Positions 9,582 to 19,387 of a stretch of DNA of 64,000 nt are shown one piece after another. Where the stretch lies: the NCBI GenBank assembly GCA_024636315.1, contig JAGXHJ010000036.1, positions 23,885-87,884 on the forward strand, written 5' to 3'. The position numbers and the translations under genes are program-made. The notes beneath the pieces were generated by a model. That model was not told the DNA's origin. It was given only the letters and a program-made list of their open reading frames with translations, and did not search any database. Every line of letters starts with the position of its first letter. Position 1 is the first letter of the stretch. This DNA is from Methylophaga sp. GTDB taxonomy: Bacteria > Pseudomonadota > Gammaproteobacteria > Nitrosococcales > Methylophagaceae.

Positions 9582-9593
9582 GTTAAATAATCA

Positions 9594-10532
9594 TTATCGT
9601 TCTAGTTTCCACTCTTCAATTAATGCTTGTACGGTGATGGCGAGATCATCAGGTGAAAATTTTGGAATGAATTTATCCGCCCCAACTATGTCGACCATCG
9701 TATTGTTGAAGTCTCCACTCATCGACGAATGTAATAAAATCTTAATATCTTGTAAGCGGGGATCTTTACGTATTTCGCTGGTCAGGGTGTAACCATCCAT
9801 TTCAGGCATTTCGATGTCAGAGATCAACATTGCGATATGCTGTTTAACATCGATGTCATCATCAGCCCATATCTGGAGTTGTTGCAAGGCTTCTTTACCA
9901 TCACGGGTTATAGTGGTGTCGATTCCCAGTTGTTCCATCGTACGTTTGATTTGATTTCGGGCAACGCTAGAATCATCAGCTACTAAAATATGGGGGCGAT
10001 AGTCAGCATTTTGACTCGTAAAATTATCGACTAAGTTATCAGATACTCTTTCATCAGCCCCGACTACTTCAGAAATGACTTTTTCAACATCGATAATCTC
10101 AATCACTTCATCATCAAGTTTAGTAAATGCTGTCATATAACTGTCATTACCTAATGCCGAAGGCGGGGGTAAGATATCTGCCCAACTAGTATTAACGATC
10201 CGCTCAATATTGCTGACTAAAAAGCCCTGAACGGAGCGATTGTATTCAGTAATGATGACAAAAGCTTTAGTGAGATCGTTAACCGGTTGGCCACCAATAC
10301 CCAATGATAAATCAAAAATACTAATAGCTTGTCCACGGATGCGGGCTGCGCCACGGATAACGGGGTGTGAAAATGGCAATTTAGTTAAAACTGGGCAAGG
10401 AATAGCTTCACGCACCTTAAATACATTTATACCAAATGTTTGTGTTGTGCCTAACTTAAAAAGTAATAATTCAAGGCGATTGTGACCTACTAGCTGTGTT
10501 CGTTGATCTACTCCCTCAATCATACTGGCCAT
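9594..10532 (-). CDS. cheV: Chemotaxis coupling protein CheV (CheW + receiver)
   Basis: CheW-like N-terminus (FGINVFKVREAIPCP, IRGQAISIFDLS) and receiver (ILVADDSSVARNQIKRTME, LISDIEMPEMDGYTLTSEIR). Confidence 0.9.
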   Translation of the reverse strand: MASMIEGVDQRTQLVGHNRLELLLFKLGTTQTFGINVFKVREAIPCPVLTKLPFSHPVIRGAARIRGQAISIFDLSLGIGGQPVNDLTKAFVIITEYNRSVQGFLVSNIERIVNTSWADILPPPSALGNDSYMTAFTKLDDEVIEIIDVEKVISEVVGADERVSDNLVDNFTSQNADYRPHILVADDSSVARNQIKRTMEQLGIDTTITRDGKEALQQLQIWADDDIDVKQHIAMLISDIEMPEMDGYTLTSEIRKDPRLQDIKILLHSSMSGDFNNTMVDIVGADKFIPKFSPDDLAITVQALIEEWKLER

Positions 10533-10684
10533 TATCTTACGCTCCTCTGAATCATTTTTGGTCGTTATCTGTTAGTTGAAATTTCTTATTAAATAATGAT
10601 GATAGGCATACTAATTGCTTTGTTCATTATAAATCTGTTGAATGCCAGAAAAATGACATCACGATAAATAATGAGGATACCGTC

Positions 10685-11389
10685 ATGGTTGTTAATTGGA
10701 AGTATAAACTAAGCCTAGTCTGTGGCATATTTGCGTCATTTACTCTTTCTGCCGATACTTTACATGCTCTAGATAGAATTGAGCAAGTGGCCTATGAGTA
10801 CGCACTAAAGCAGGCGCAAGCAAGTTACGACAATCCACAAATTGCCATGGATTCATTAGATGATCGATTGCGGCTACAAGCCTGTGAGGGACCACTTGAT
10901 GTGTTCTCATCTAATGGCGTTGTTGGTTTAGGCAATCAGACAATAGGCGTTAAATGCAACTCTCCGGTAGCGTGGACAGTGTATGTACCTGTTAAGGTTA
11001 AAGTGATGAAATCAGTTGTGGTGGCGAGTAGACCTCTATCATCAAATCAATTAATCACACAAGGCGATATCAAATTACTGCAATGGGATATCGGTAGTTT
11101 GCAACATGGTTATTTGAATAACACTCAATTAGTCATTGGCCAACAATTAAAGTACTCCGTGTCCATGGGATCAGTTATTAAACCGAATAGTCTTCAAGCT
11201 CAAAAAATAGTTCATCGTGGTGAACAGATTATGCTGGTGGCAATGGCGGGACAAATGGAAGTAAGAATGAGTGGCACGGCTCTGGATGACGCAACATTGG
11301 GTGAACGTGTAAAAGTTAAAAACAGCACTTCTAAACGTATTGTGGAAGGTGTCGTTGATGCTCCAGGCATCGTTAAAGTATCGCTGTAA
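10685..11389 (+). CDS. flgA: Flagellar basal body P-ring formation chaperone FlgA
   Basis: Signal peptide, SAF-domain region VVASRPLSSNQLITQGDIKL, terminal GERVKVKNSTSKRIVEGVVDAPGIVKV. Confidence 0.92.
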   Translation: MVVNWKYKLSLVCGIFASFTLSADTLHALDRIEQVAYEYALKQAQASYDNPQIAMDSLDDRLRLQACEGPLDVFSSNGVVGLGNQTIGVKCNSPVAWTVYVPVKVKVMKSVVVASRPLSSNQLITQGDIKLLQWDIGSLQHGYLNNTQLVIGQQLKYSVSMGSVIKPNSLQAQKIVHRGEQIMLVAMAGQMEVRMSGTALDDATLGERVKVKNSTSKRIVEGVVDAPGIVKVSL

Positions 11390-11419
11390 ATAATTGAGGT
11401 AAAAAGTGTACAAAAAAAC

Positions 11420-11446
11420 TCAAGTTTTTATTATTCTGGCCGATGT
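11420..11446 (+). promoter_or_regulatory. Sigma-28 (FliA)-type flagellar promoter upstream of flgM
   Basis: TCAAGTTT-N11-GCCGATGT, close to the TAAAGTTT-N11-GCCGATAA consensus with exact spacing. Confidence 0.8.
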
Positions 11447-11474
11447 ATTAATCAGACTCTGAAGGAGACAAATA

Positions 11475-11786
11475 ATGTCAGAAATAAATACGATAAAAAC
11501 GACGAGCCAACTAGGGCTAAATACCAACCGAAATACCAATGCTCCAGTGAATTCTGCTAGTGATAAAACGCAAGGCGTAGCAGTAAATTCATCAGCGGTT
11601 GATACGGTGAGTTTAACCGATACTGCAACCCAGTTGCAGTCACTACAACAAACTTTAGCCGATGCGCCTGTGGTCGATAATGACCGTGTATCAGCTTTAA
11701 AAGCCGCTATTGCAGAAGGCTCTTATAATGTGGATCCTGCTGAACTAGCCAATAATATGATCAATTTCGAGCAACAGCTCGGTTAG
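11475..11786 (+). CDS. flgM: Anti-sigma-28 factor FlgM
   Basis: 103 aa; VDTVSLTDTATQLQSLQ..., VSALKAAIAEGSYNVDPAELANNMINFE typical FlgM C-terminus. Confidence 0.92.
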   Translation: MSEINTIKTTSQLGLNTNRNTNAPVNSASDKTQGVAVNSSAVDTVSLTDTATQLQSLQQTLADAPVVDNDRVSALKAAIAEGSYNVDPAELANNMINFEQQLG

Positions 11787-11796
11787 GTGAATACCC

Positions 11797-12285
11797 ATGA
11801 CAATGACTTCATTACAGAAACTACATAGCATTTTGCAGGCAGAACAGACCACAGCTTCTCAGTTGCTGGCAATGCTTAAATATGAACGTAGTGCGCTGAC
11901 GAAGTCGGATGTTGATGCAATGACTGATTTAACAGCTAAAAAACAGCCCTTAGTTGTCACCTTAGAACAGTTGGGACGGCAACGTGAAACACTATTACAA
12001 GCGGAAGGTTTTTCGGCAGGTAAAGATGGCTTAGCGGCTTTTATTGCCAATCAAACAGAACAGCATTCACGTATATTGAATAGTATGGTAGATGGATTAA
12101 AAATTACTGCTAAGGCTTGTCGAGAACACAATCAAGTTAACGGTGGTATTGTTAATGTTAATCGCCAATATCTTCAACAAGCAATGAATATCTTGCGGGG
12201 ACGTGACATGGCGCCTAGTGCTTACGGACCTGGGGGCGAATATACTAACCAAGTGGTGCGGCAACCGCTATTAGGAAGAGTGTAA
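11797..12285 (+). CDS. flgN: Flagellar export chaperone FlgN
   Basis: Helical 162 aa protein directly after flgM; KKQPLVVTLEQLGRQRETLLQ, VNGGIVNVNRQYLQQAMNILRG. Confidence 0.85.
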   Translation: MTMTSLQKLHSILQAEQTTASQLLAMLKYERSALTKSDVDAMTDLTAKKQPLVVTLEQLGRQRETLLQAEGFSAGKDGLAAFIANQTEQHSRILNSMVDGLKITAKACREHNQVNGGIVNVNRQYLQQAMNILRGRDMAPSAYGPGGEYTNQVVRQPLLGRV

Positions 12286-12500
12286 GTCGACGTTAAGATT
12301 AGAAAATGGCCTTCAATATTATTACTTGACTAGCATTTTCTGTGAAACTAGCAATGGCACTATTCATTCGCCAATCTGATTTAAGACGTTACTTAGATTA
12401 ATCCTAACTATTCTCAACCAATTGATTTAGATAATTTCATTTTGACGCGATATCGTTAATTCTCCACTACTAAATTATTTTATTGATCAAGTAGTCAGTA

Positions 12501-12842
12501 TTAGTTAAAAATGCCATCATCATCCGCCATTAAGTTATCCAGGCTCGTTAAATGCTCACGTATTTTCTCACGATTTGCGAGTTTGCCTTGTGCTGCTAAT
12601 GGGAGCTCAGTGAATTGAATGATATTTTTATCAATTAGGGTATTGATTAGATCTTCAAGGACACGAACTAGCGCCACATCGGATGAGGACAGTACCGTCT
12701 TAACATCATGATTACTGGCGGCCTGTTTGATAAAATCAATAAGCTCTGCATTATCTAGAGAAATGTATTCCTGATCATCATTTTGCCGTGTTTCAAAAAC
12801 TTCGGTTATTTCGCCATTAATATTGCGATTTATATAGGCCAT
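12501..12842 (-). CDS. Conserved hypothetical protein (homologs often labelled 'tryptophan synthase subunit beta like')
   Basis: 113 aa; LSSSDVALVRVLEDLINTLIDKNIIQFTELPLAAQGKLANR is the recognisable conserved core. Confidence 0.65.
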   Translation of the reverse strand: MAYINRNINGEITEVFETRQNDDQEYISLDNAELIDFIKQAASNHDVKTVLSSSDVALVRVLEDLINTLIDKNIIQFTELPLAAQGKLANREKIREHLTSLDNLMADDDGIFN

Positions 12843-13078
12843 TTTTATACCTGTAATGTTAGATGTAAGGATATTCTAGCATTCGAATTCCATTCTTAGG
12901 TTAAGTTGTAAAGAAGAGATAAAATATCAACGTTGAACTGTTATAAGACCTAATTCCATTGATAATCTATCAAATCAGACAGAATGATGATATTCATTTT
13001 TGTATACTGTGATAAAGTTCACGCTTAATTTTATTTAGCCATATGTGAATTTTCGTTGCCAAGGATACCAATGTAAAT

Positions 13079-15256
13079 ATGTCTGAACAATCAATACCAT
13101 TAGAAAAAGCTAAGCAGTGGCAAGCTGATGACGGTCAGCAGACATTGGATGATCCACTACTTAATTGCCTAACGCTACTCAGTAAGTTGTTAAATAAACC
13201 TCATAGTGAAGAATCATTAATTCATGGCTTGCCTTTAGTTGACAATAAGTTAACGCCTAAGCTATTTGAACGTGCAGCTGAGCGAGCCGGTTTAACATCA
13301 AAAGTTGTTAAACGTCCCCTTCGGCGAATATCTAATTTAGTTTTACCGGCAGTGCTATTACTAGAAAATAGTAATGCTTGCATCGTGTTGGAATTCAAGA
13401 AAAAAACGGCGAGGGTTATTTTTCCTGAAATTGGAGAAGCTGAGTCTGAGATCCCGCTCGAGGATTTAAATGCCGTCTATGCAGGTTATGCCATTTTTAT
13501 CAAATCAGTTCATTCGTTTGATAAACGAACAGACGCTTCAGTAATCCCCAAGACTAAACACTGGTTTTGGGGAACAATATTACGCTTTTGGCCGATTTAT
13601 GGTGAAGTATTTATTGCTTCAATCTTGCTCAATTCATTTGCACTAGCATCACCATTGTTTATCATGAACGTTTATGATCGCGTAGTACCTAATCGTGCTA
13701 TTGAAACCTTGTGGGTATTAGCGATAGGTGTGGCAACCGTGTTTATTTTCGACTTGCTACTACGATCCTTGCGAGGTTATTTCATTGATATGGCTGGGAA
13801 GAAAGCAGATGTAATTCTATCTGCCACTATATTTGAAAAGGTGATGGGCATTAAAATGGCCTCACGATCAAATTCAGTCGGTTCATTTGCCAACAATATG
13901 CATGAGTTTGAGTCGTTTCGAGATTTTTTTACCTCTGCGACATTGACCACATTGATAGATTTACCATTTATGTTCTTATTTATCTTTGTTATTTGGACAA
14001 TCTCAGGTGAACTAGCCTACGTGCCATTAATTGCCATTCCATTGGGGATTCTAGTTAGCCTTATCATTCAGGTTCCACTTAGCAAAACAATTCAAAATCT
14101 ATTTCGTCATTCTGGACAAAAAAGTGCCACTTTAATAGAAACATTAACGGGATTAGAGACAATTAAGAGTATTGGCGCCGAATCTCAAATTCAGCGTAAA
14201 TGGGAACAAACAATAGGGTTTATTGCAAAATATAGTCAACGCTCACGGTTGTTATCTTCAATGGCTGTAAATTTCACTGCATTTTTACAGCAAATGGCCT
14301 CAGTAAGTGTCGTGGTATTTGGTGTTTATAAAATAGCTGAAGGTGACATCACCATGGGTGCCTTAATTGCCAGTACTATTTTAACAGGTAGAGCGTTAGC
14401 TCCGCTGGGTCAGGTGGCTGGGATTTTGACGCGCTACCACCAATCAAAAGCAGCATTAAGCTCATTAAATCATTTAATGAATCTACCTGTAGAACGGCCA
14501 TCTGGTAGAGAATTTTTACATCGCCCCGATTTTAAAGGCAATATCGAATTTAAAAAAGTTTCATTCCGCTACCCTGAACAACCTATGGATGCACTCTCTG
14601 AAGTATCATTTAGTATTAAGGAGGGTGAGAAAGTTGCTTTCATCGGTCGGATCGGTTCAGGAAAAAGCTCAATTGAAAAATTATTATTGGGTTTATACGA
14701 ACCTATGGACGGTTCTATCTTGTTAGATGGAACGGATATTAGACAAATTGATCCTGTCGATTTACGCAGGAATATAGGTTATGCGCCACAAGATGTCGTG
14801 CTGTTTTTTGGCAGTATACGTGACAATATTGTTATGGGTGCGCCATTTGCTGATGATGATGCGGTGATTAAGGCGGCTGATATAGCAGGTGTTACTGAAT
14901 TTGTTAACCGACATCCCGCAGGTTTTGATTTACCTGTTGGTGAGCGGGGAGAAGGACTCTCCGGTGGGCAACGGCAGAGTGTTGCTGTTGCTAGAGCATT
15001 GCTACTAGATTGCCCTGTATTAGTACTGGATGAACCTACTAATGCGATGGATAATAGTACCGAAGATCAATTTAAATCAAAATTGAAGGCTCATTTAGCA
15101 GACAAAACAATGATATTAGTGACTCATAAAGCATCTTTACTTAGTTTAGTTGATAGAATTATCGTGATGGATCAAGGGCGATTAGTTGCTGATGGTCCTC
15201 GAGAGCAAATACTAACTGCTCTTAAAAACGGTCATATTAAAGTTTCGAAAGGATAG
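13079..15256 (+). CDS. Type I secretion ABC transporter/permease, LapB/LssB-like with degenerate C39 domain
   Basis: N-terminal C39-like domain, TM domain, NBD: GRIGSGKSSIEKLL, LSGGQRQSVAVARALL, VLVLDEPTNAMD. Confidence 0.93.
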   Translation: MSEQSIPLEKAKQWQADDGQQTLDDPLLNCLTLLSKLLNKPHSEESLIHGLPLVDNKLTPKLFERAAERAGLTSKVVKRPLRRISNLVLPAVLLLENSNACIVLEFKKKTARVIFPEIGEAESEIPLEDLNAVYAGYAIFIKSVHSFDKRTDASVIPKTKHWFWGTILRFWPIYGEVFIASILLNSFALASPLFIMNVYDRVVPNRAIETLWVLAIGVATVFIFDLLLRSLRGYFIDMAGKKADVILSATIFEKVMGIKMASRSNSVGSFANNMHEFESFRDFFTSATLTTLIDLPFMFLFIFVIWTISGELAYVPLIAIPLGILVSLIIQVPLSKTIQNLFRHSGQKSATLIETLTGLETIKSIGAESQIQRKWEQTIGFIAKYSQRSRLLSSMAVNFTAFLQQMASVSVVVFGVYKIAEGDITMGALIASTILTGRALAPLGQVAGILTRYHQSKAALSSLNHLMNLPVERPSGREFLHRPDFKGNIEFKKVSFRYPEQPMDALSEVSFSIKEGEKVAFIGRIGSGKSSIEKLLLGLYEPMDGSILLDGTDIRQIDPVDLRRNIGYAPQDVVLFFGSIRDNIVMGAPFADDDAVIKAADIAGVTEFVNRHPAGFDLPVGERGEGLSGGQRQSVAVARALLLDCPVLVLDEPTNAMDNSTEDQFKSKLKAHLADKTMILVTHKASLLSLVDRIIVMDQGRLVADGPREQILTALKNGHIKVSKG

Positions 15257-15260
15257 CGTT

Positions 15261-16592
15261 ATGGCATGGTTAAAACGTACCCATCCTGATGATGCTGAGT
15301 TTATGTCAGAAGTAAGTGCCGCTACATTGGAATCAGCACATCGAGCGGGCCATTCATTATTGATATTAAGTGTGGCCTTTTTCCTTGTTGCGGGCTGGTG
15401 GGCTTATATTACAAGCCTTGATGAAGTGACTAGGGGAGAGGGCAAGGTTATACCTTCGAGTAAAATTCAAGTAATACAGAATTTAGAAGGTGGAATATTG
15501 TCTGACGTTTTGGTGACTGAAGGTCAAATTGTTGAGAAGGATCAGGTGTTATTGAAAATTGATGACACACGTTTCTCATCATCAGTGAGAGAAACAGAGC
15601 TTAAATATTACGAGCTATTAGCACGTAGTACACGATTAAAAGCTGAAAGTGACGGTGTCGATTTTATTGTGCCAGAAGAAGTCATAAGCGCTAATCCTAT
15701 ACTAGCCGCAAATGAAAAAGCATTATATCTCTCACGACAACGCGAATTGAGATCTGCCATTCAAGTATTAGAGCAGCAACTGGTACAACGTAGGCAAGAA
15801 CTGATAGAACGACGAGCAAAGCAGTCACAATTAACAGAAGGCTATGATCTCAGCAATAAAGAATTAAAGATGTCTGAACCCTTAGTTGACCTTGGTGTGA
15901 TCTCACCAGTGGAGGTGTTACGCTTGAAGCGAACGGTAAATCAATTATATGGTGAAATGGAAGCTAATCGTTTGGCCATTCCGCGCACACAGTCGGCATT
16001 AAATGAAGCGCAACAAAAAGTAATAGAACAAACAATTCAGTTTAAGACCGATGCAGCCAGTCAGTTCTCAGAAGTGAATGCTGAATTGAGTAGAACCAGA
16101 GAAACTATCTTTTCTGCAAAAGATCGAGTAACACGCACTCAGGTTCGCTCGCCATTAAAGGGTACGATTAAGCAGTTAAAAATTAATACCGTTGGTGGTA
16201 TTATTCAACCAGGCATGGATTTGCTCGAGATTGTACCGATAGAAGATAATCTGTTGATTGAAGCTAAAATCAGACCTTCAGACATTGCTTTTTTACGCCC
16301 TGGCCAAGAGGCGATGGTTAAGTTGACGGCCTATGATTTTTCAATTTACGGAGGATTACCGGCTAAATTGGAGCGGATTAGTGCCGATACAATTAAAGAC
16401 GAAAAAGATGAAAGCTTTTATTTGATTTACTTGCGTACAGATAAGAACTATATTTTTCATAAAAATGTTAAGTTAAATATTATTCCAGGGATGACCACTA
16501 CAGTAGATATCTTGACAGGTAAAAAAACAGTCTTTGATTATTTACTGAAGCCGATACTTAAAGCCAAAAATGAGGCATTGAGGGAACGATGA
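15261..16592 (+). CDS. HlyD-family type I secretion periplasmic adaptor, LapC-like
   Basis: TM helix, DEVTRGEGKVIPSSKIQVIQNLEGGILSDVLVTEGQIV, VRSPLKGTIKQLKINTVGGIIQPGMDLLEIVP. Confidence 0.93.
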   Translation: MAWLKRTHPDDAEFMSEVSAATLESAHRAGHSLLILSVAFFLVAGWWAYITSLDEVTRGEGKVIPSSKIQVIQNLEGGILSDVLVTEGQIVEKDQVLLKIDDTRFSSSVRETELKYYELLARSTRLKAESDGVDFIVPEEVISANPILAANEKALYLSRQRELRSAIQVLEQQLVQRRQELIERRAKQSQLTEGYDLSNKELKMSEPLVDLGVISPVEVLRLKRTVNQLYGEMEANRLAIPRTQSALNEAQQKVIEQTIQFKTDAASQFSEVNAELSRTRETIFSAKDRVTRTQVRSPLKGTIKQLKINTVGGIIQPGMDLLEIVPIEDNLLIEAKIRPSDIAFLRPGQEAMVKLTAYDFSIYGGLPAKLERISADTIKDEKDESFYLIYLRTDKNYIFHKNVKLNIIPGMTTTVDILTGKKTVFDYLLKPILKAKNEALRER

Positions 16593-16605
16593 TGTTGAGA
16601 GAGCG

Positions 16606-17280
16606 ATGATGTTAATAAATGCTAGGATAACCCCCGAGTTATTAAAAACAAGTGTGTGTGTTGCCATTCCTAATGAGGATGAGTGTAATGCGATTTCCAT
16701 AAACTTACCTGCTCATTATGTCGCCTCGCATTGTTATACCTTGGCAGATTTATTGGACACTATTATTACTACACAACCTGATCTTGTCTTATGTCATGAG
16801 GACCTAATTAGAGATCAACAAATTTCTTTGATATCGGCGATTAAAGAAGCAAGTCCTGCTACGCGCATTTTAGTCTTGGGAGTTGGCCGGACTATTGAGA
16901 GTCAAATCGCACTACTTAAACAAGGGGCTCGTGGTTATTTTGATAATCATTTACCCCCAGAAAAATTGCACTTTGCCATACATTCGATATTAAATGGTGA
17001 AGTTTGGGTTGAACGTTATGTTATCTCGAGTTTGATTGATGAGTTAACGGATGCTACCATCCCTAAAATATCATTGGAACAGCAACAGTCCCTAGCCTTA
17101 CTGTCACCTAAAGAGATTGAGGTGGCGACATTGGTCAGTCATGGGGCAACAAATAAAATGATTGCTTATAAAATGGCAATAACAGAACGTACAGTTAAAG
17201 CCCATTTAACGACAATTTTTCAAAAGCTAGCCATTTCGGATCGACTTGCACTGGCTATTTTCTTTAGAGATTTGCGTTAG
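16606..17280 (+). CDS. LuxR/NarL-type regulator with degenerate receiver domain
   Basis: C-terminal LSPKEIEVATLVSHGATNKMIAYKMAITERTVKAHLTTIFQKL; N-terminal receiver-like fold. Confidence 0.85.
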   Translation: MMLINARITPELLKTSVCVAIPNEDECNAISINLPAHYVASHCYTLADLLDTIITTQPDLVLCHEDLIRDQQISLISAIKEASPATRILVLGVGRTIESQIALLKQGARGYFDNHLPPEKLHFAIHSILNGEVWVERYVISSLIDELTDATIPKISLEQQQSLALLSPKEIEVATLVSHGATNKMIAYKMAITERTVKAHLTTIFQKLAISDRLALAIFFRDLR

Positions 17281-17372
17281 GGCGATATACGGATAGAATA
17301 TTGGTATTGTCGGATGTCAGGAAACAATGCATATAATTTTAGTTTATGATTTAGCATATTCACGGAATAGTA

Positions 17373-18710
17373 ATGAAAGTAATAAAATCAACAAAACTTA
17401 TAATGAGCGTAGCTTTGTGTATGAGCTCAGCTTCATTGTCAGCAACTACCTTAGAGCAAGCGGTTGATGCTACGATAAAAACTAATCCAGATGTGCTGGC
17501 AGCTAGCAATGAACGAAATGCTGTGGCAGAAGAGGTTAATCAAGCTAAGGCAGGGTACCTGCCTACAGTTGACCTAGCAATTGGAACTGGTTGGGAGTCT
17601 AGCGATAATCCTACTACTCGCTCGCAAGGCTCACACAAAGACGTGCATATGAATCGCGATGAAGCGAGCATAAATTTACGTCAAATGTTATTTGATGGCA
17701 TGGCAACTAAAAATGAAACCCGCCGACAAACTGCTCGAACGGACTCACGAGCTTACGGTGTATTTGGTGCCGCTGAAAACACCGGCTTAGAAGCCGTTGA
17801 TGCTTATTTAAATGTATTGCGTCAACAAAAACTAGTGGACTTGGCGACAACTAACCTTGAAGCCCATGAGCGTACACATGATCAAATTAGATTACGTAGC
17901 GAGCGTGGTGTAGGACGTGGCTCGGACATGGACCAAAGTAAAGGTCGTGTAGCATTAGCTAAAGCCAATCAAATTGCAGAGCAAAGTAATCTACGTGATG
18001 CAGAAACGACTTATTTACGGGTTATAGGATTAGCAAGTGAATCATTAAGCGAACCGCAATCACCGTTAAATCTAATTCCTGCCTCGCTAGAAGAAGCTAT
18101 TAGCCGAGGCCTAGATAATCACCCTACTTTAAAGTCTGCCCAAGCGGATGTTGAATCCGCAAATGCTCAACATGACACGGCTGTATCGCCTTTCTACCCG
18201 CGTGTTGATTTTGAATTAGGTGCAACAGCAAATAATGATCTTGACGGTGTTGACGGTCACAATAATGATGTTACCGCTATGTTTCGCTTACGCTACAATT
18301 TGTTAAATGGCGGTAAAGACAGTGCACGTCGCCAAGAAACTGGCTATCTAATCAACCAAGCTTCAGAAATTCGCAATAATACTCACCGCCAAGTCGAACA
18401 AAGTGTGCGATTGTCGTGGAATGCCTTACAAACAGTTACCAATCAAATGGAGTATTTTAAGCTACATGTTGATTCAAGTGTAAGTTCACGAGATGCTTAT
18501 CAACAACAATTTAGTCTTGGCCAACGTACTTTGTTAGATTTATTAGACTCTGAAAATGAAGTTTTCACAGCGCGTCAAGATTTAGTAAATGCGCAATACG
18601 ATCAATTGTTTGCGATGTACCGAATTCTAAATAGCATGGGCGGTTTGTTGCAAGGACTTGTTGTGGCATTGCCTGAGGCAGCTATGACGTTGACAAGTGC
18701 TGAACAATAA
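17373..18710 (+). CDS. TolC-family outer membrane efflux protein, LapE-like
   Basis: Signal peptide, TTLEQAVDATIKTNPDVLAA, RQMLFDG, RRQETGYLINQASEIRNNTHRQVEQSVRLSW, FSLGQRTLLDLLDSENEVF. Confidence 0.9.
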   Translation: MKVIKSTKLIMSVALCMSSASLSATTLEQAVDATIKTNPDVLAASNERNAVAEEVNQAKAGYLPTVDLAIGTGWESSDNPTTRSQGSHKDVHMNRDEASINLRQMLFDGMATKNETRRQTARTDSRAYGVFGAAENTGLEAVDAYLNVLRQQKLVDLATTNLEAHERTHDQIRLRSERGVGRGSDMDQSKGRVALAKANQIAEQSNLRDAETTYLRVIGLASESLSEPQSPLNLIPASLEEAISRGLDNHPTLKSAQADVESANAQHDTAVSPFYPRVDFELGATANNDLDGVDGHNNDVTAMFRLRYNLLNGGKDSARRQETGYLINQASEIRNNTHRQVEQSVRLSWNALQTVTNQMEYFKLHVDSSVSSRDAYQQQFSLGQRTLLDLLDSENEVFTARQDLVNAQYDQLFAMYRILNSMGGLLQGLVVALPEAAMTLTSAEQ

Positions 18711-18730
18711 ATAATTTCCCAAAATATCTT

Positions 18731-18762
18731 AAAAAGCCACTATTTTTATAGTGGCTTTTTTA
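18731..18762. terminator. Rho-independent terminator after T1SS operon
   Basis: AAAAAGCCACTATTTTTATAGTGGCTTTTTT. Confidence 0.88.
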
Positions 18763-18862
18763 TGTCAGATAGTTGAAATCGTTTTATGTTACTTTTTAGT
18801 TTTACTAGGTCGTGATATCATGAAACGATTGCCCAATTAGAGGCGTTTTTAAAGAAGAATCT

Positions 18863-19378
18863 ATGAGTAAACAGTCATCATTTTCATACGAAGAGCTTTT
18901 GCAGTGCGGTCGCGGCGAAATGTTCGGCCCTGGCAATGCACAATTACCTACCCCGAATATGCTGATGATGGATCGTATTATTCATATTTCTAATGAGGGC
19001 GGAAAATACGGCAAAGGTGAAATTATTGCCGAATTAGACATTACCCCAGAATTGTGGTTTTTTGCATGTCATTTTCCTGGTGATCCTGTAATGCCCGGTT
19101 GCCTTGGTTTAGATGCAATGTGGCAATTGGTTGGATTTTTCTTAGGCTGGGATGGTAACCCTGGCCGTGGTCGAGCCTTAGGTTCAGGAGAAGTTAAATT
19201 CTCTGGACAAGTCGTACCAACAGCGAAAAAAGTGACGTATAAACTTGATTTAAAACGTGTTATTGCACGTAAATTAGTTTTAGCGATAGCGGATGGCTCT
19301 GTCTCTGTCGATGGCCGCGAAATATACACAGCAAAAGACCTAAAAGTAGGTTTATTTACTTCCACTGAAGATTTTTAG
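18863..19378 (+). CDS. fabA: 3-hydroxydecanoyl-[ACP] dehydratase
   Basis: [31 protein letters not shown], hallmark FabA sequence. Confidence 0.97.
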   Translation: MSKQSSFSYEELLQCGRGEMFGPGNAQLPTPNMLMMDRIIHISNEGGKYGKGEIIAELDITPELWFFACHFPGDPVMPGCLGLDAMWQLVGFFLGWDGNPGRGRALGSGEVKFSGQVVPTAKKVTYKLDLKRVIARKLVLAIADGSVSVDGREIYTAKDLKVGLFTSTEDF

Positions 19379-19387
19379 GAAATAGCA

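Noticed and set aside
9514-9792. Plus-strand 92-aa ORF
   Set aside because: Spans the terminator and is antisense to cheV.
10533-10684. Possible sigma-54 or sigma-28 promoters for flgA/cheV
   Set aside because: Only partial matches (e.g. CACGATAA without a matching -35; TGGC without correctly spaced GC).
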